Made by a program: the position numbers and the translations under genes. 64,000 bases of DNA from JAKRSE01 sp943369295 (lineage in GTDB: Bacteria > Armatimonadota > Fimbriimonadia > Fimbriimonadales > Fimbriimonadaceae), in contig CALRMU020000003.1 of the NCBI GenBank assembly GCA_943369295.1, forward strand, positions 686,831 through 750,830, read 5' to 3'. Positions 7,507-17,500 of this stretch are shown in pieces. The notes beneath the pieces are model-generated. The model searched no databases. It was not told where the DNA came from and worked only from the letters and a program-made list of their open reading frames with translations. Within the stretch, counting starts at the first letter, position 1. Every line of letters begins with the position of its first letter.

Positions 7507-9553
7507 GTTCAACAAGCCCCTGAAGTGCAGCCAAAGGTCGAGCCTGCATCAATTCCTGACTGGAAAATGGCTCTTCTCCTGGCTGGGGTTTTAGGCGGCG
7601 ATAAGCACCTGTTCTCCCCATTTCCCATGCCCCATCGGTATCTCTCAGGCCAGGGAGCAATATCTCATTCACGATCAGATCGATCTGGCTGCGATCCTCG
7701 ACCGGAGCCAAAACCTCAACCCTCCGGTCAAGATTTCGCCTCATCATGTCGGCAGACCCAATGTAAGCCTCAGGGTGGCCATCGTTTTGGAACCAATAAA
7801 CGCGCGAATGCTCCAAAAACCTGCCGATGATGCTGATGACTCGGATCCTTGAGGAGAGCTTTTTGACCTGCGGCCTCAGGCAGCAGATTCCCCTCACGAT
7901 CAAGTCAATCTCTACCCCAGCTTCGCTGGCCTCATAAAGAGCATCAATAACTTCAGGATCAACCAAAGAGTTCAGCTTGAAAATCAGCTTGGCTGGCCTG
8001 CCTTTTACGGCATGCTTCGCCTCCCTTCTAATGCGGTCAATGATCCCCTCCCTAAGCTCAATAGGAGCCACAAGAAGTTTTCTAAATCGTGTCTGCTTGC
8101 TGAAGCCGGTCAGATAATTGAAAAGCTCGCTGACATCCTGACTGATATCAGGATCGTCAGTAATCAGACCAATATCGGTGTAGAGCCTTGCCGTGGCTGG
8201 GTTGTAGTTGCCCGTTCCGATATGGGTGTAACGACGGATTCCTTCCGGCTCCTTTCTCACCACCTGAAGCAGCTTGCAGTGAGTCTTCATCTGGGCAAAG
8301 CCATAGGTAACGTGCACCCCTGCCCTTTCTAAAGCTTTGGCCCAAGTTAGGTTGTTGGTTTCGTCAAACCTCGCCTTGAGTTCAACCATGACTGCCACCT
8401 GTCTTCCTTTGTTGGCAGCTTCCAGCAAAGATTCGACAATAGGACTGCTTGATCCCACTCGGTAGAGAGTCTGCTTGACCCCGATGACGTGGGGGTCTTC
8501 AACTGCAGAGTTCACAAGAGTCTGGACTGGGTTGAAGGAATCGTAGGGGTGATGAAGGATTACCGGCCCTTTCCGAACGCGGTCGAAGAGGGTCTGAGGG
8601 TTTTCCAGCTCAGGGGCATGGCAGGGCCGATGGCGAGGAGATTTGTGATCGGAGAGATCAACTCCCGTCAACTCCCACAGAAAATCCATCCCAATATGTC
8701 CTGGCACAACCAGAACAAACCGGTCATCCAGTTCGAGCCCCTGCTTAAGAATCTCCAAACAGGAATCCGGCATCGAATCCTGGACTTCCAGCATCACAGG
8801 GTCGCCCAATCGACGCATCCTCAAGCTTTCTTCTACCGCGGCGATAAGGTCTCCCGCCTCCAGCTCTCGAATTTCGACGTCCGCGTCGCGTATGACCCTA
8901 AAAAGGTGCCCTCCCTTGACGGTCAACCCGGGATAAAGCGACTGGAGGTGGGCACGAATCAAATCCTCCATCAGGATGAAGGTGTTCCGTCGGCCTGGCA
9001 CGGGCAGGCATCGAGGCAGAACATCCGGCACCTTGACTCGGCCGAGACGGGATTCCTGGCCATCTTCCAGCTCCACAACTAGGTTCAAAGAAGCGTTGCG
9101 GATGAATGGAAAGGTCGGGCAGGGATGAAGCGCTAGAGGGGTGCAGACAGGAAAAACTTCTGATTCAAAGTACTGGCTTAAAACTTCTTGTGAAAAGGAA
9201 CTGATTTCGTTCCAGCCCACAAGCTTCACTCCGATCTTCCTTAAACCAGGCTTGATTGATCTTTCGTAAACCCTGGCTGCCTTTGTCCTCAATGGTTTGA
9301 CTGCCGCTGAAATAGCAGCAAGCTGATCGGTCGGACTAAGGCCATCAGGAGTGACCTCCAGAACCTTGGCTTCCTCCTGCTCGATAAGACCCGAGACTCG
9401 AACCATGAAAAACTCATCAAGGTTCGATTCAAAAATCGCCGCGAACTTTATCCTTTCCAGCAGAGGGATGTTTTTACATCCCGCCTGCCACAAAACCCTT
9501 TCGTTAAACTTAATCCACGAAAGTTCGCGGTTGATATAGGGGCCGACTGCCAT
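7496..9553 (-). CDS. ppk1: Polyphosphate kinase 1
   Basis: PPK1 polymerises the gamma-phosphate of ATP into inorganic polyphosphate, reversibly. The 685-aa length and four-domain order are typical: N-terminal helical domain (INRELSWIKFNERVL), head domain, and two phospholipase-D-like C-terminal domains. The autophosphorylated histidine is His425 in KTHCKL (E. coli His435 equivalent), and the second conserved histidine is His582 in EHSRVYWF. The HPYDSF and HIGTGNYN motifs are intact. Its ATG shares one base with the ppx stop (TAATG), so ppx and ppk1 form an operon; the 3' end overlaps the convergent DUF6941-like gene. Confidence 0.97.
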   Translation of the reverse strand: MAVGPYINRELSWIKFNERVLWQAGCKNIPLLERIKFAAIFESNLDEFFMVRVSGLIEQEEAKVLEVTPDGLSPTDQLAAISAAVKPLRTKAARVYERSIKPGLRKIGVKLVGWNEISSFSQEVLSQYFESEVFPVCTPLALHPCPTFPFIRNASLNLVVELEDGQESRLGRVKVPDVLPRCLPVPGRRNTFILMEDLIRAHLQSLYPGLTVKGGHLFRVIRDADVEIRELEAGDLIAAVEESLRMRRLGDPVMLEVQDSMPDSCLEILKQGLELDDRFVLVVPGHIGMDFLWELTGVDLSDHKSPRHRPCHAPELENPQTLFDRVRKGPVILHHPYDSFNPVQTLVNSAVEDPHVIGVKQTLYRVGSSSPIVESLLEAANKGRQVAVMVELKARFDETNNLTWAKALERAGVHVTYGFAQMKTHCKLLQVVRKEPEGIRRYTHIGTGNYNPATARLYTDIGLITDDPDISQDVSELFNYLTGFSKQTRFRKLLVAPIELREGIIDRIRREAKHAVKGRPAKLIFKLNSLVDPEVIDALYEASEAGVEIDLIVRGICCLRPQVKKLSSRIRVISIIGRFLEHSRVYWFQNDGHPEAYIGSADMMRRNLDRRVEVLAPVEDRSQIDLIVNEILLPGLRDTDGAWEMGRTGAYRRLKPQPGEEPFSSQELMQARPLAALQGLVELRD

Positions 9554-10449
9554 TAAACTTCCCTAGATGCCAATTCCAGAATCGCCCCTTCCCTTACACC
9601 GAACTGACTGACCTCAAACTCCTCGATTCCGAACCGAGTCAAAAAGGCCTCATAAATCAAAGCACCAGGCAGAAGCGTTCCAGCTCTTTTAGCTTTTACG
9701 CCGTATCTGGCTGCAATTGTCTGCACGTCTAGGCGCGATGCGTCCCAAATCAGATACTGCAGTTCTTCGATATGAAGCATGCGGTTGCCATCAGGGTGCA
9801 TGGCCCGCCAGATTCCTCTGGCAACTCCGCCGCATGAAATCATGGTTCTGACCTTGTATTCGCCGGCCAGGTTTGCTTCCAAGGCCTCGGCGATCATCAG
9901 CTTCATGCGGTCAACGTGGCTTGGCCTTACTGGATAAGAAACTTGACCTTCTGAGATGAGAACTCCAGTGCCGATCCGGAGGGAGACCTCATCTGTGATC
10001 TCATGTCCTCGGCAGAAGGCGGCCTGAACGCTGCCTCCTCCTGTCTCGACCATGAGGTGAGGTGAGTGGGGACGGGTATCCACCATCGCGCCTCGCAGCC
10101 CGAGTTCTGCCTCTCTTCTTGGTGAAATCAGCTCGATCTTCAGACCGACTTCCCTCTGGACTTGCTCTAAAACCTGATCACAGTTGGTGGCTCTGCGCAT
10201 GGCCTCAGTAGCAAAGACGTAAAGCTGCTCTGCTTTCGCCGCTTCGGTCAAGCGCTTAAATGATCTCAGCGTCTCCATCAATCGCTCAACCAAGACTGGG
10301 GGAATTGCCCCTTCTTTCGCCACGACCTCGCCTAACGAAAGCCACTCACTTTCGTTGACCATGCGCTTAAGGCCCTTGCCGTTTGCTTCTGCGACCAGCA
10401 GGTGCAGCGTATTGCTGCCGATATCCGCCGCCGCCAAAACCTTCCTCAT
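9553..10449 (-). CDS. ppx: Exopolyphosphatase / pppGpp phosphohydrolase (Ppx/GppA)
   Basis: This 298-aa protein is the short Ppx/GppA form, with two actin-like domains and no C-terminal HD extension. The phosphate-1 loop is AADIGSNTLHLLVAE near the N-terminus and the phosphate-2 loop is METGGGSVQAAF (about residues 130-140). Such enzymes cleave terminal phosphates from polyphosphate and/or convert pppGpp to ppGpp; which applies cannot be told. It is coupled to ppk1 (TAATG) and starts 27 bases from the divergent SpoT-like hydrolase gene. Confidence 0.93.
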   Translation of the reverse strand: MRKVLAAADIGSNTLHLLVAEANGKGLKRMVNESEWLSLGEVVAKEGAIPPVLVERLMETLRSFKRLTEAAKAEQLYVFATEAMRRATNCDQVLEQVQREVGLKIELISPRREAELGLRGAMVDTRPHSPHLMVETGGGSVQAAFCRGHEITDEVSLRIGTGVLISEGQVSYPVRPSHVDRMKLMIAEALEANLAGEYKVRTMISCGGVARGIWRAMHPDGNRMLHIEELQYLIWDASRLDVQTIAARYGVKAKRAGTLLPGALIYEAFLTRFGIEEFEVSQFGVREGAILELASREV

Positions 10450-10476
10450 GAATTCCTAAGAGGATATCCTGCCAAG

Positions 10477-11010
10477 GTGAGTCTCCTTCATGCTGCCCTG
10501 GCCTTTGCCGCCGAATGCCACAAAGAAGCTGTGAGAGACGGAAGGGATTCTCTGCCCTATCTGCACCACCCTTTGGATGTCGCCCACATTTTGAGATGGG
10601 AGGCAGGGATCACCGACCAGGAAGTTCTCTGTGCGGCCCTGCTTCACGATACGATCGAGGAAGGTCGAGCCCAGGTTAAAGAGATACGGGAGAAGTTTGG
10701 TTTAAGGGTAGCTGAACTGGTGGATGAACTGACTCGCACAGAACCTTCACCGGAAGAAACTGCCGAAAAAACTAAGGAAGAGATCTATCAACTTCGGACC
10801 GAAATGATGCTGAAGGAGATCCGAATCATGTCTCAAAGTGCGCAGCTGATCAAGCTGGCCGACCGGCTTTCTAACCTGCGTGAAGCAGTTTTGGTTCGTA
10901 CTCCCAAAAAGCTCCTGCGCTACAAAGAGCAGACCCGATTGATCCTTCAGGAGATTCCGAGAGAAATTTCTCCTCAGCTATGGGACAAACTGGCAGGATT
11001 ATGCGACTGA
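10477..11010 (+). CDS. RelA/SpoT-type HD phosphohydrolase (small alarmone hydrolase-like)
   Basis: This 177-aa single-domain protein matches the HD half of SpoT and the Mesh1-like small alarmone hydrolases: YLHHPLDVAHIL, LLHDTIEE and IKLADRLSNLRE. Metal and catalytic positions are His31, His57-Asp58, and Glu61-Glu62 in place of the usual Glu-Asp. It probably removes pyrophosphate from (p)ppGpp; no synthetase domain is present. GTG 10477 is preferred because a start at 10402 would run through the ppx start. AGAGGA lies 13 bases upstream, rather far, so the start is uncertain. It overlaps the next gene's ATG. Confidence 0.8.
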   Translation: MSLLHAALAFAAECHKEAVRDGRDSLPYLHHPLDVAHILRWEAGITDQEVLCAALLHDTIEEGRAQVKEIREKFGLRVAELVDELTRTEPSPEETAEKTKEEIYQLRTEMMLKEIRIMSQSAQLIKLADRLSNLREAVLVRTPKKLLRYKEQTRLILQEIPREISPQLWDKLAGLCD

Positions 11011-12050
11011 GATTGAATCTGGCCTTGATTGCAATCGGAGCATCGCTTGCTCTTGCCCAAGCCGATCCGATTGACGACCTGGTCAAGGCCAACATGGCCA
11101 AAGATTCCGTCCCTGGACTTGCCCTTGCTGTCATCAATCCAAAAGGCGAGGTTGAGTATCGGGTTTATGGCAAAGCAAGCCTCGAATGGGATGTCCCAGT
11201 CTCTTCCAAAACTGTATTTCGCTGGGCTTCCATGTCTAAGCAGTTCTGCGCCGCCTCAATTCTCATGCTTGAGGCCGAAGGCAAGCTGAGGACAAGTGAC
11301 AAGCTTCTCACCCATCTGCCAGAAGGTCCGGCGGAATGGAAGGACATCACCCTGCAGCACGTTCTCAATCACCTTAGCGGACTTGACACGCCTGAGGGCC
11401 AGTTCCTTTTCACTCGCGACTACACCTGGCCTCAATACATCGAGCTTGCAGCCAAGTCACCCCTTCCAGGCGCCCCTGGAACCAAGTTCGCCTACAGCAA
11501 CCCTGGCTATTCCCTGCTCGGAGCAGTTGTTGAGAAAGTTAGCGGTCTGCCCCTAGCAGACTTCGTGAAGAAGAACATTTTCGACGTTTACGGCATGACC
11601 TCAGCCCGCTACTTCCAGGATGGCGAGGTTGTGCCGAACCGAGCCGGCGGCTACAGGATTGAAGCAGGGAAAGCATTTAACTCACTATTCGATCGCCCAA
11701 CTGTGTATGGGGGAAGCGGTGGAATCATGGGATCTCTGGAAGATTTGGTCGCCTGGGATGCGGCTTTAAGAAGCGGCAAGTTCCCTAAGTCAATCCAGTC
11801 CAAAATGGCCATCCCAGGAAAGCTGAATGATGGAAAAACCACGGAATACGGCTGCGGCTGGTTCCTGCGCAAGGAAGGCGAGAGTCAGATTCAGCACCAC
11901 AGCGGCGGCACCAATGGCTTCACCTCTTTTCAACTCAGAGATGTCACCTTGGGCCACACCGTCTTCGTCCTGAGAAATTCTGGAATGGGGACAGCGGTAA
12001 ACCTAGGCATCGACATTTACACCCAGATCGTCTCCGGCAGAAAACCGTGA
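11001..12050 (+). CDS. Exported serine hydrolase (beta-lactamase/PBP-like, PF00144)
   Basis: A 349-aa penicillin-binding-protein-like hydrolase. A signal peptide (MRLRLNLALIAIGASLALAQ) points to export. The active-site SxxK is Ser77-Met-Ser-Lys80, the second motif is YSN in FAYSNPGYSLL, and the third is HSGG near the C-terminus. Such proteins act as esterases, D-aminopeptidases or muropeptide-processing enzymes; the substrate is unknown. ATG 11001 is chosen because it opens the signal peptide and is preceded by GGCAGG. It overlaps the previous stop, and its own TGA overlaps the next gene's GTG (GTGA). Confidence 0.88.
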   Translation: MRLRLNLALIAIGASLALAQADPIDDLVKANMAKDSVPGLALAVINPKGEVEYRVYGKASLEWDVPVSSKTVFRWASMSKQFCAASILMLEAEGKLRTSDKLLTHLPEGPAEWKDITLQHVLNHLSGLDTPEGQFLFTRDYTWPQYIELAAKSPLPGAPGTKFAYSNPGYSLLGAVVEKVSGLPLADFVKKNIFDVYGMTSARYFQDGEVVPNRAGGYRIEAGKAFNSLFDRPTVYGGSGGIMGSLEDLVAWDAALRSGKFPKSIQSKMAIPGKLNDGKTTEYGCGWFLRKEGESQIQHHSGGTNGFTSFQLRDVTLGHTVFVLRNSGMGTAVNLGIDIYTQIVSGRKP

Positions 12051-13159
12051 CATCAGCTCTTCAGTTAAGGCAGCTGGCCGAGAATCTGCTCGCTAGGGTC
12101 TCGGCAGATTCCTTCATGATGAGCGCCTTGGCAGACGAAGTCATACCGAATCGGCCGATCTTCATGATCAGCCTCGGCAAGGCCGCTGGTGCCATGGGAA
12201 AAGAGACTGCCTCTTGGCTGGGAGCCAATTTCGCGGGCGGCTTTGCAGTAGGCCACAACTTACAAGCCCTGACTGGACTAGATGTGACCTGGCTCACACA
12301 CCTAGGTGGACACCCCAGACCGAATGAACAGAGTCTTGAAGCAGGAGCCTCTCTGCTTGCCTGGATTGAAACTCTGCCCCAAAATGCTTCTGTCTGGGCA
12401 TGCCTCAGCGGAGGGGCCAGTGCGATCATCGAAGTCCCCAAGCCAGGAAGCAGCCTGCTTGACCTTCAGTCCTGCCTTGACAGATCCTTCACCGAAGGCT
12501 GGTCGATTGAGCGGCTGAACGTGGAGAGGCAAAAACATTCAGAACTGAAAGGCGGGGGGCTGGCAGAAATACTGGGTTTAAGGCTCGAAAGAGTCTTCTG
12601 CCTCTCGGATGTCGAGCCAGCCCGGCTAGATATTCTTGGCAGCGGCCCTTTCTGGAATGAATCGACCAAGAGCCTTCACAAGGTGATTGCGGACCGCGAC
12701 TCCCTCGTCCCCCTTATCAAAAAGTCAGCAGAAGAATTAGGTTTGAAGCCGATCAACCTTGGCTCCTTTTCTATGGACCTTGAAGAATGGGTGGAGACCC
12801 ACCTCAAGCCAGCCATCCATCACGCTGAACCAGACACCCTCTGCTACTGGGTGGGCGAACCGACTCTCAAGCTTGGGGAAAATCCGCCCCCAGGTGGCAG
12901 GTGCCATGAGGCTGCCTTCAGAGCCAGACTTCTACTAAAGCCTAACCAAGCCTTCGCCGCCTTCGGAACCGATGGTTTGGATGGAACTTCAGGTGGAGCC
13001 GGAGCATGGGTCAGCCCAGATCAGCCTTTGCCAGTGGCCCCCTCTTTGACCCTGAAAAGACACGATTCTCTGGCCTGGTGTAAGGAAGTTTATGCTTCGA
13101 TCCCAGAAAAAGCAACAGCCAGCAATTTAAATGACATCGCTCTCCTTAACAGTCAGTAA
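12047..13159 (+). CDS. Glycerate 2-kinase-like protein (DUF4147/MOFRL family)
   Basis: A 370-aa member of the type-II glycerate kinase family (GckA/TtuD), which phosphorylates D-glycerate to 2-phosphoglycerate. Seen in order: MISLGKAAGAMG, LTHLGGHPRPNEQSLEAG, the nucleotide/substrate loop ACLSGGASAIIEVP, LKGGGLAEIL, CLSDVEPARLDILGSGP, and a MOFRL-type C-terminus with FGTDGLDGTSGGAGAWV and TASNLNDIALL. It is shorter than the usual 420-450 residues. The GTG start overlaps the previous stop. Its link to the neighbouring cell-envelope genes is not obvious. Confidence 0.85.
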   Translation: MTSALQLRQLAENLLARVSADSFMMSALADEVIPNRPIFMISLGKAAGAMGKETASWLGANFAGGFAVGHNLQALTGLDVTWLTHLGGHPRPNEQSLEAGASLLAWIETLPQNASVWACLSGGASAIIEVPKPGSSLLDLQSCLDRSFTEGWSIERLNVERQKHSELKGGGLAEILGLRLERVFCLSDVEPARLDILGSGPFWNESTKSLHKVIADRDSLVPLIKKSAEELGLKPINLGSFSMDLEEWVETHLKPAIHHAEPDTLCYWVGEPTLKLGENPPPGGRCHEAAFRARLLLKPNQAFAAFGTDGLDGTSGGAGAWVSPDQPLPVAPSLTLKRHDSLAWCKEVYASIPEKATASNLNDIALLNSQ

Positions 13160-13168
13160 ACTGAGGCC

Positions 13169-14590
13169 GTGCCTTTTGATTTGAGCCTCGTCCTTGCCCT
13201 TGTGGCCTTGATTATCGGTGCAGTTCCAGCCGTGATAGCATGGAAAGCACGGGGGAGTTCTGCCCGTGTCGGTCATATGCCTTTGGTGGCCGCCGCCCTG
13301 GGAGCCGCCTACCTCATCCCAGTCGCCTCGGCTCTCATTGTTCAAACGGCATTTCCAAATCTCGGAAACCTGCTTGACATCACGCTCTTTTCAATTGGCT
13401 TTGTAGGGGCGGCGGTGATCGCCCTTCTTTTCAACTGGCTCGAAGAAGATTCTGGACTTGATGGCGGCCTTGGGGCCCTGGGAGCTTTCGGAGTCATTTT
13501 GGTCAAGGGTCAAGATGGCCCTCTCGCAGCACAAAACATCCTTTCTCTCACCCTCGGACTCTGCGCTGCCTGCTTGGCTTGGGCAGCCTTAGGCTACAGG
13601 CAGGGAGCCATGAGGCTGGCTCTCCCCGCCGGAAGCCTTTTGGTTGCGGCCGGACTGCTCGCCTTCAGAGAGGGTGATGTTCCGACCCTCGCCCCTGGGA
13701 TTCTCGCAGTAACCGCCGCGCTTGGATCTCTGGTGTCGTGGGCGCTCAGCAATTCCAACGATAACCTTAAGGCCAACAAAGGACGGATCAGTTTGGTTCT
13801 CCTCTTGATCGTGGGATTGATCATTGGCTTCGCTAATCTTCCCATCGGCTCCCTCAGCAAGGTTGGAGTGATTCTCGCAATTGCCTCTGCCATCACGCTT
13901 GTGTTGGACTTCAGTCTCGTTAAGGGCTTCAACCTCTCAGGCATCGGAGCGATTCTCTATCTCAGCGCTGCAAGCTGGTCTTTCAGTCAGCTTCAGGGCT
14001 CTGGCTTGGCCCTCTTCGCTGCCGCAGGTGCCCTTGCCGCCTTGGTCGCAGGACGGTCCGATTTCCTTCCCTTCGTGGCTCCACTTCTCGGCTTCTCGGT
14101 CTATCGCTTGGTCTTGGAATCATCTGAAGGTGCAACGAAGGCATTCGATATCGGCCAGCACTACGGGATGATCGGTCTATTGGCTGGAGCCTTCTTGGTC
14201 CTGTCTGTGGTTCAGCTTTTGGAAGGCATGGTTGTTGACTGTAAGATTCCACTCACAAGAAGCATCCTCACAGCGCTTGCGATCGGGGCGGCTTTCTTAG
14301 GAGGGGCTCTTCTGCTAGGTGACAAGGGAGTTGCCGGTCTGATCATCGGAGCCAGCCTTCCTGCCGTTCTTTTGGCTGGCAGGAAGCAGGGGCAGGCCCT
14401 GGCTGCCAGCTTGGTCGGCTTGGGAACAGGATCCCTTTTGGCCCTCTCTTGGAAGGGCCTCTCACCCTACGTTGATCTCACCCGAGATGCCAAACAGACT
14501 GCCTTGGTTGTCTTTGGTCTCGCTGCTGTTATTTTTGGTGCAGCGGCAGTGACTCTCGCACGTTCCAAGCAGGAAGTGCGAAATGGCTGA
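13169..14590 (+). CDS. Polytopic membrane protein of unknown function
   Basis: A 473-aa protein made almost wholly of hydrophobic Gly/Ala/Leu-rich helices, about 14 predicted membrane spans with very short loops. No transporter signature or family was recognised. The start is GTG 13169, ten bases after the preceding stop. It overlaps the ATG of the giant alpha-2-macroglobulin by eight bases, so the two are almost certainly co-expressed and the protein may serve that envelope system. Confidence 0.75.
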   Translation: MPFDLSLVLALVALIIGAVPAVIAWKARGSSARVGHMPLVAAALGAAYLIPVASALIVQTAFPNLGNLLDITLFSIGFVGAAVIALLFNWLEEDSGLDGGLGALGAFGVILVKGQDGPLAAQNILSLTLGLCAACLAWAALGYRQGAMRLALPAGSLLVAAGLLAFREGDVPTLAPGILAVTAALGSLVSWALSNSNDNLKANKGRISLVLLLIVGLIIGFANLPIGSLSKVGVILAIASAITLVLDFSLVKGFNLSGIGAILYLSAASWSFSQLQGSGLALFAAAGALAALVAGRSDFLPFVAPLLGFSVYRLVLESSEGATKAFDIGQHYGMIGLLAGAFLVLSVVQLLEGMVVDCKIPLTRSILTALAIGAAFLGGALLLGDKGVAGLIIGASLPAVLLAGRKQGQALAASLVGLGTGSLLALSWKGLSPYVDLTRDAKQTALVVFGLAAVIFGAAAVTLARSKQEVRNG

Positions 14591-17500
14591 TACGTCTTTC
14601 GGTCGCAAAGGGCTCCTTGGTGGGCTGCTTATTGTGGGGGCTCTTGGGGCCTCCCTCTCCTACGGCATTACGGAGGAGATCAAGTTTGGCCGTGCGGAAG
14701 GTTCAGTCGTCATGGAGCGGAACGGCAAGCCTCTGCCCAATGCCAGAGTAATCCTTCAGCCCACTTTCGACCTCCCCGACAAGGTCCGGTTCCGCCCTTC
14801 AGTCAGGACCGATGAGAATGGCAATTTCAAAGCGACTGGCCTGCCTGTCGGTGAATATGAGGTCCAGGTTTACGGCAAAGCCCACTCTCTTTATGGTGGA
14901 GTCCTGAAAGTCGAAGAAGGCAAAATTTCGACTGCCGCCTATAAGGCCGAACTCACGACTCCTCAGCTTTCTGTTTACGTCAGCCAAAAGGTGCTGCTTC
15001 CGGGTGAAGAATCTCGCTACGAAGTCACCGGTGTTTCTGAAAACCCCGATCTAGCGATTGAGCTCTATCGAATGGACATGAGCCTCCTGGCCAAGTTCGG
15101 TTCTCCCTACGATCTAGTCCGAAGCGTGGCCGGTACTCGTCAGCAGAAGAATCCGCTCTCCTACCCCGGTCTGAAACTGATTGACAGCCACACGAAGAAA
15201 CTGGAAAGCCAGGATGTGGAAGGCTACTTTGCTGAAGCAAAGGCTCTGCCGAGCCTTGACAAGGGCGTTTACCTTTTGGCTGTGAGGGAGAGCAAGAATC
15301 AGCAGTTTGCCTGGCTCAACGTCACCGACATGGCTTTGGTGACCAAGCAGGCTGGCCGAGACACTCTTGTCTTTGCCACCCATCTCAAAACCGGAAAACC
15401 TCTTCCTGGGGTTGACCTCACCATTCACATCAACGGCCAGAGCCTGCCCCAGGGCAAGACTGACGCCAAGGGTGTCGCTCGCTTCGTTCGACCCAAGGTA
15501 GCGGCCAACAACAGCAACTTTGTTGTGGCCGGGTCGCTCAAGGGCTCGAACGCTCATGTCTGGACCGGCGGCTGGGATGGTGATGCAGAAAACCCAGCAA
15601 GCGTTTTTGTCAAAACTGACCGCCCGATTTATCGCCCAGGAGACGAGATTCAGTTCAAAGGAACAGTCCGAGTTCAGCAGGGACTGAACCTGGAGACTCC
15701 TGCTGGCCAGCCAATCGAGGTCACGATCAAAGACCCCGACGAGGAAACGATCAGCACTGTCAGCCTGCCCCTCAACGGGTTTGGCAGCTTTGCCGGAAAC
15801 TTCAAAACCGATCTTCTCGGCACTCCTGGCACTTATCGAATTCAGACCAAGTTCAAAGGTCAGGAACAGAGCTCATACATCGAGGTCATTCCCTTCCGCA
15901 AGCCGGAATACACAGTCACAGTCACCCCCACCAAAAAGGCTTTCAGCCGAGGTGAAGAGATTGAGATGAAGGTGAAGGCCGAGTACTACACGGGCGAACC
16001 CCTTGCGGGCGGAGCCGTAAACGTGACCGTCAACCGAGCCTGGCTTTGGGCAGGAGACCCCTTTGACGAGTACTACGACCCCATGTCGTCGGATTGGAAC
16101 TCAGGTGACTACCTGGGTTCAGTCGAAGCCAGAACCAACGGCAACGGCGAGGCTATCGTCCGGTTCCGCCCCCCGACCGAAGAAATTCGCGAAGCCGATG
16201 TGCAGGACGCAAAGATCACCTTCGAGGCTTCGGTCGCTGACCCCAGCGAAAGATTCTTCTCTGGCAAGGGCTCCGCTTTAGTTGCTCGTGGTCTGATCAA
16301 CGTCCAGGCCGAGGCAGCGAGCTGGATTGGAGAAAGAGACAAGCCCAATACGGTCAAGGTCAAGATCTTTGATCAAGAGAAGCAGACCCTCGTACCTGAC
16401 AAGGAGTTTCAAGCCACCTTCCGAAGAGTCAGATGGATCGAGAAGCCTCGTGAAAAGGGAGTCTACGAAGAAAAAGAGACGATCCTAAACACAGTCAAAG
16501 GCACGACGGATCACACCGGCGAAGCTGATGTCACCTTCACTCCCAACCAGGAAGGGGACTACATGGTCCTCATCGAATCCACTGACCGCAACGGTCGAAG
16601 GGTCGCGGCAGAAGCCAGGTTCTGGGTTTACGGTGCGGGGATGTCAGAACCAATTTCAGACGACAGTCTGAAGCTGGTCATCGCCAAGCGTGAGTTTGCT
16701 CCCAACGAAAGAGTAACCGGAGTCATCCAGGTTGCCAAGCCGGGTGGATCACTTCTGCTCACGGTCGAGGGTTCTAAGCTCGTCAAGGCCCAGGTCATCA
16801 ACATGGATTCTGCGGTCAAGCCTTTCGATCTCGGCCCCATGAGCGAGATCGCTCCCGGCGCAAGGATCAAGGCGACTCGCGTATTCGAGAAAACTTATCA
16901 AGAAGACGATGCCGGATTCAAGGTCTCCTTAAAGAACAAGGAAGTCAACTTGACCATCAAGCCCAATAAGCCTGAGACCAAACCGGGAGAAACTGTCACC
17001 TACACGATTAGAGCCACGGACAACGAGGGTCAGCCGGTGCGTGCCGAGCTGAGTGTCGGAGTCGTGGACGAGGGAATCTATGCCATCCGCGAGGATGACG
17101 ATGGACCTTTGCCCTTCTACTACCAGCCCCGCTGGTCCTCGGTCTCCACCTCCTACTCCTTCCCCGAGGTTTATCTTGATGGAGAAGACAAGGCCCCCAA
17201 GAACCTGCAGATTCGAAAGACTTTTGTAGACACAGCCTACTGGGCTCCGACTGTTCTGACTGACTCGGATGGAACGGCCAAGGTCACGGTCAAGATGCCA
17301 GACAACCTGACCGAGTGGCGAACCACCGTAACGGCTCTGACTTCTGACAGCAAGTTTGGCCAAGCCAAAATGGGGTTGATCAGCAAGAAGGACCTCATGG
17401 TTCGGCTGAGCACCCCTGCCTTTATGGTGCAGGAAGACGAGCAGAAGCTCGGGGCTGTGATCAGCAACACCACTGGCCAGGAACAGAAGGTCCAGGTGAA

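Noticed and set aside
10402..10476. Upstream ATG for the SpoT-like hydrolase
   Set aside because: This start lies antisense inside the ppx N-terminus and adds residues not typical of the HD domain.
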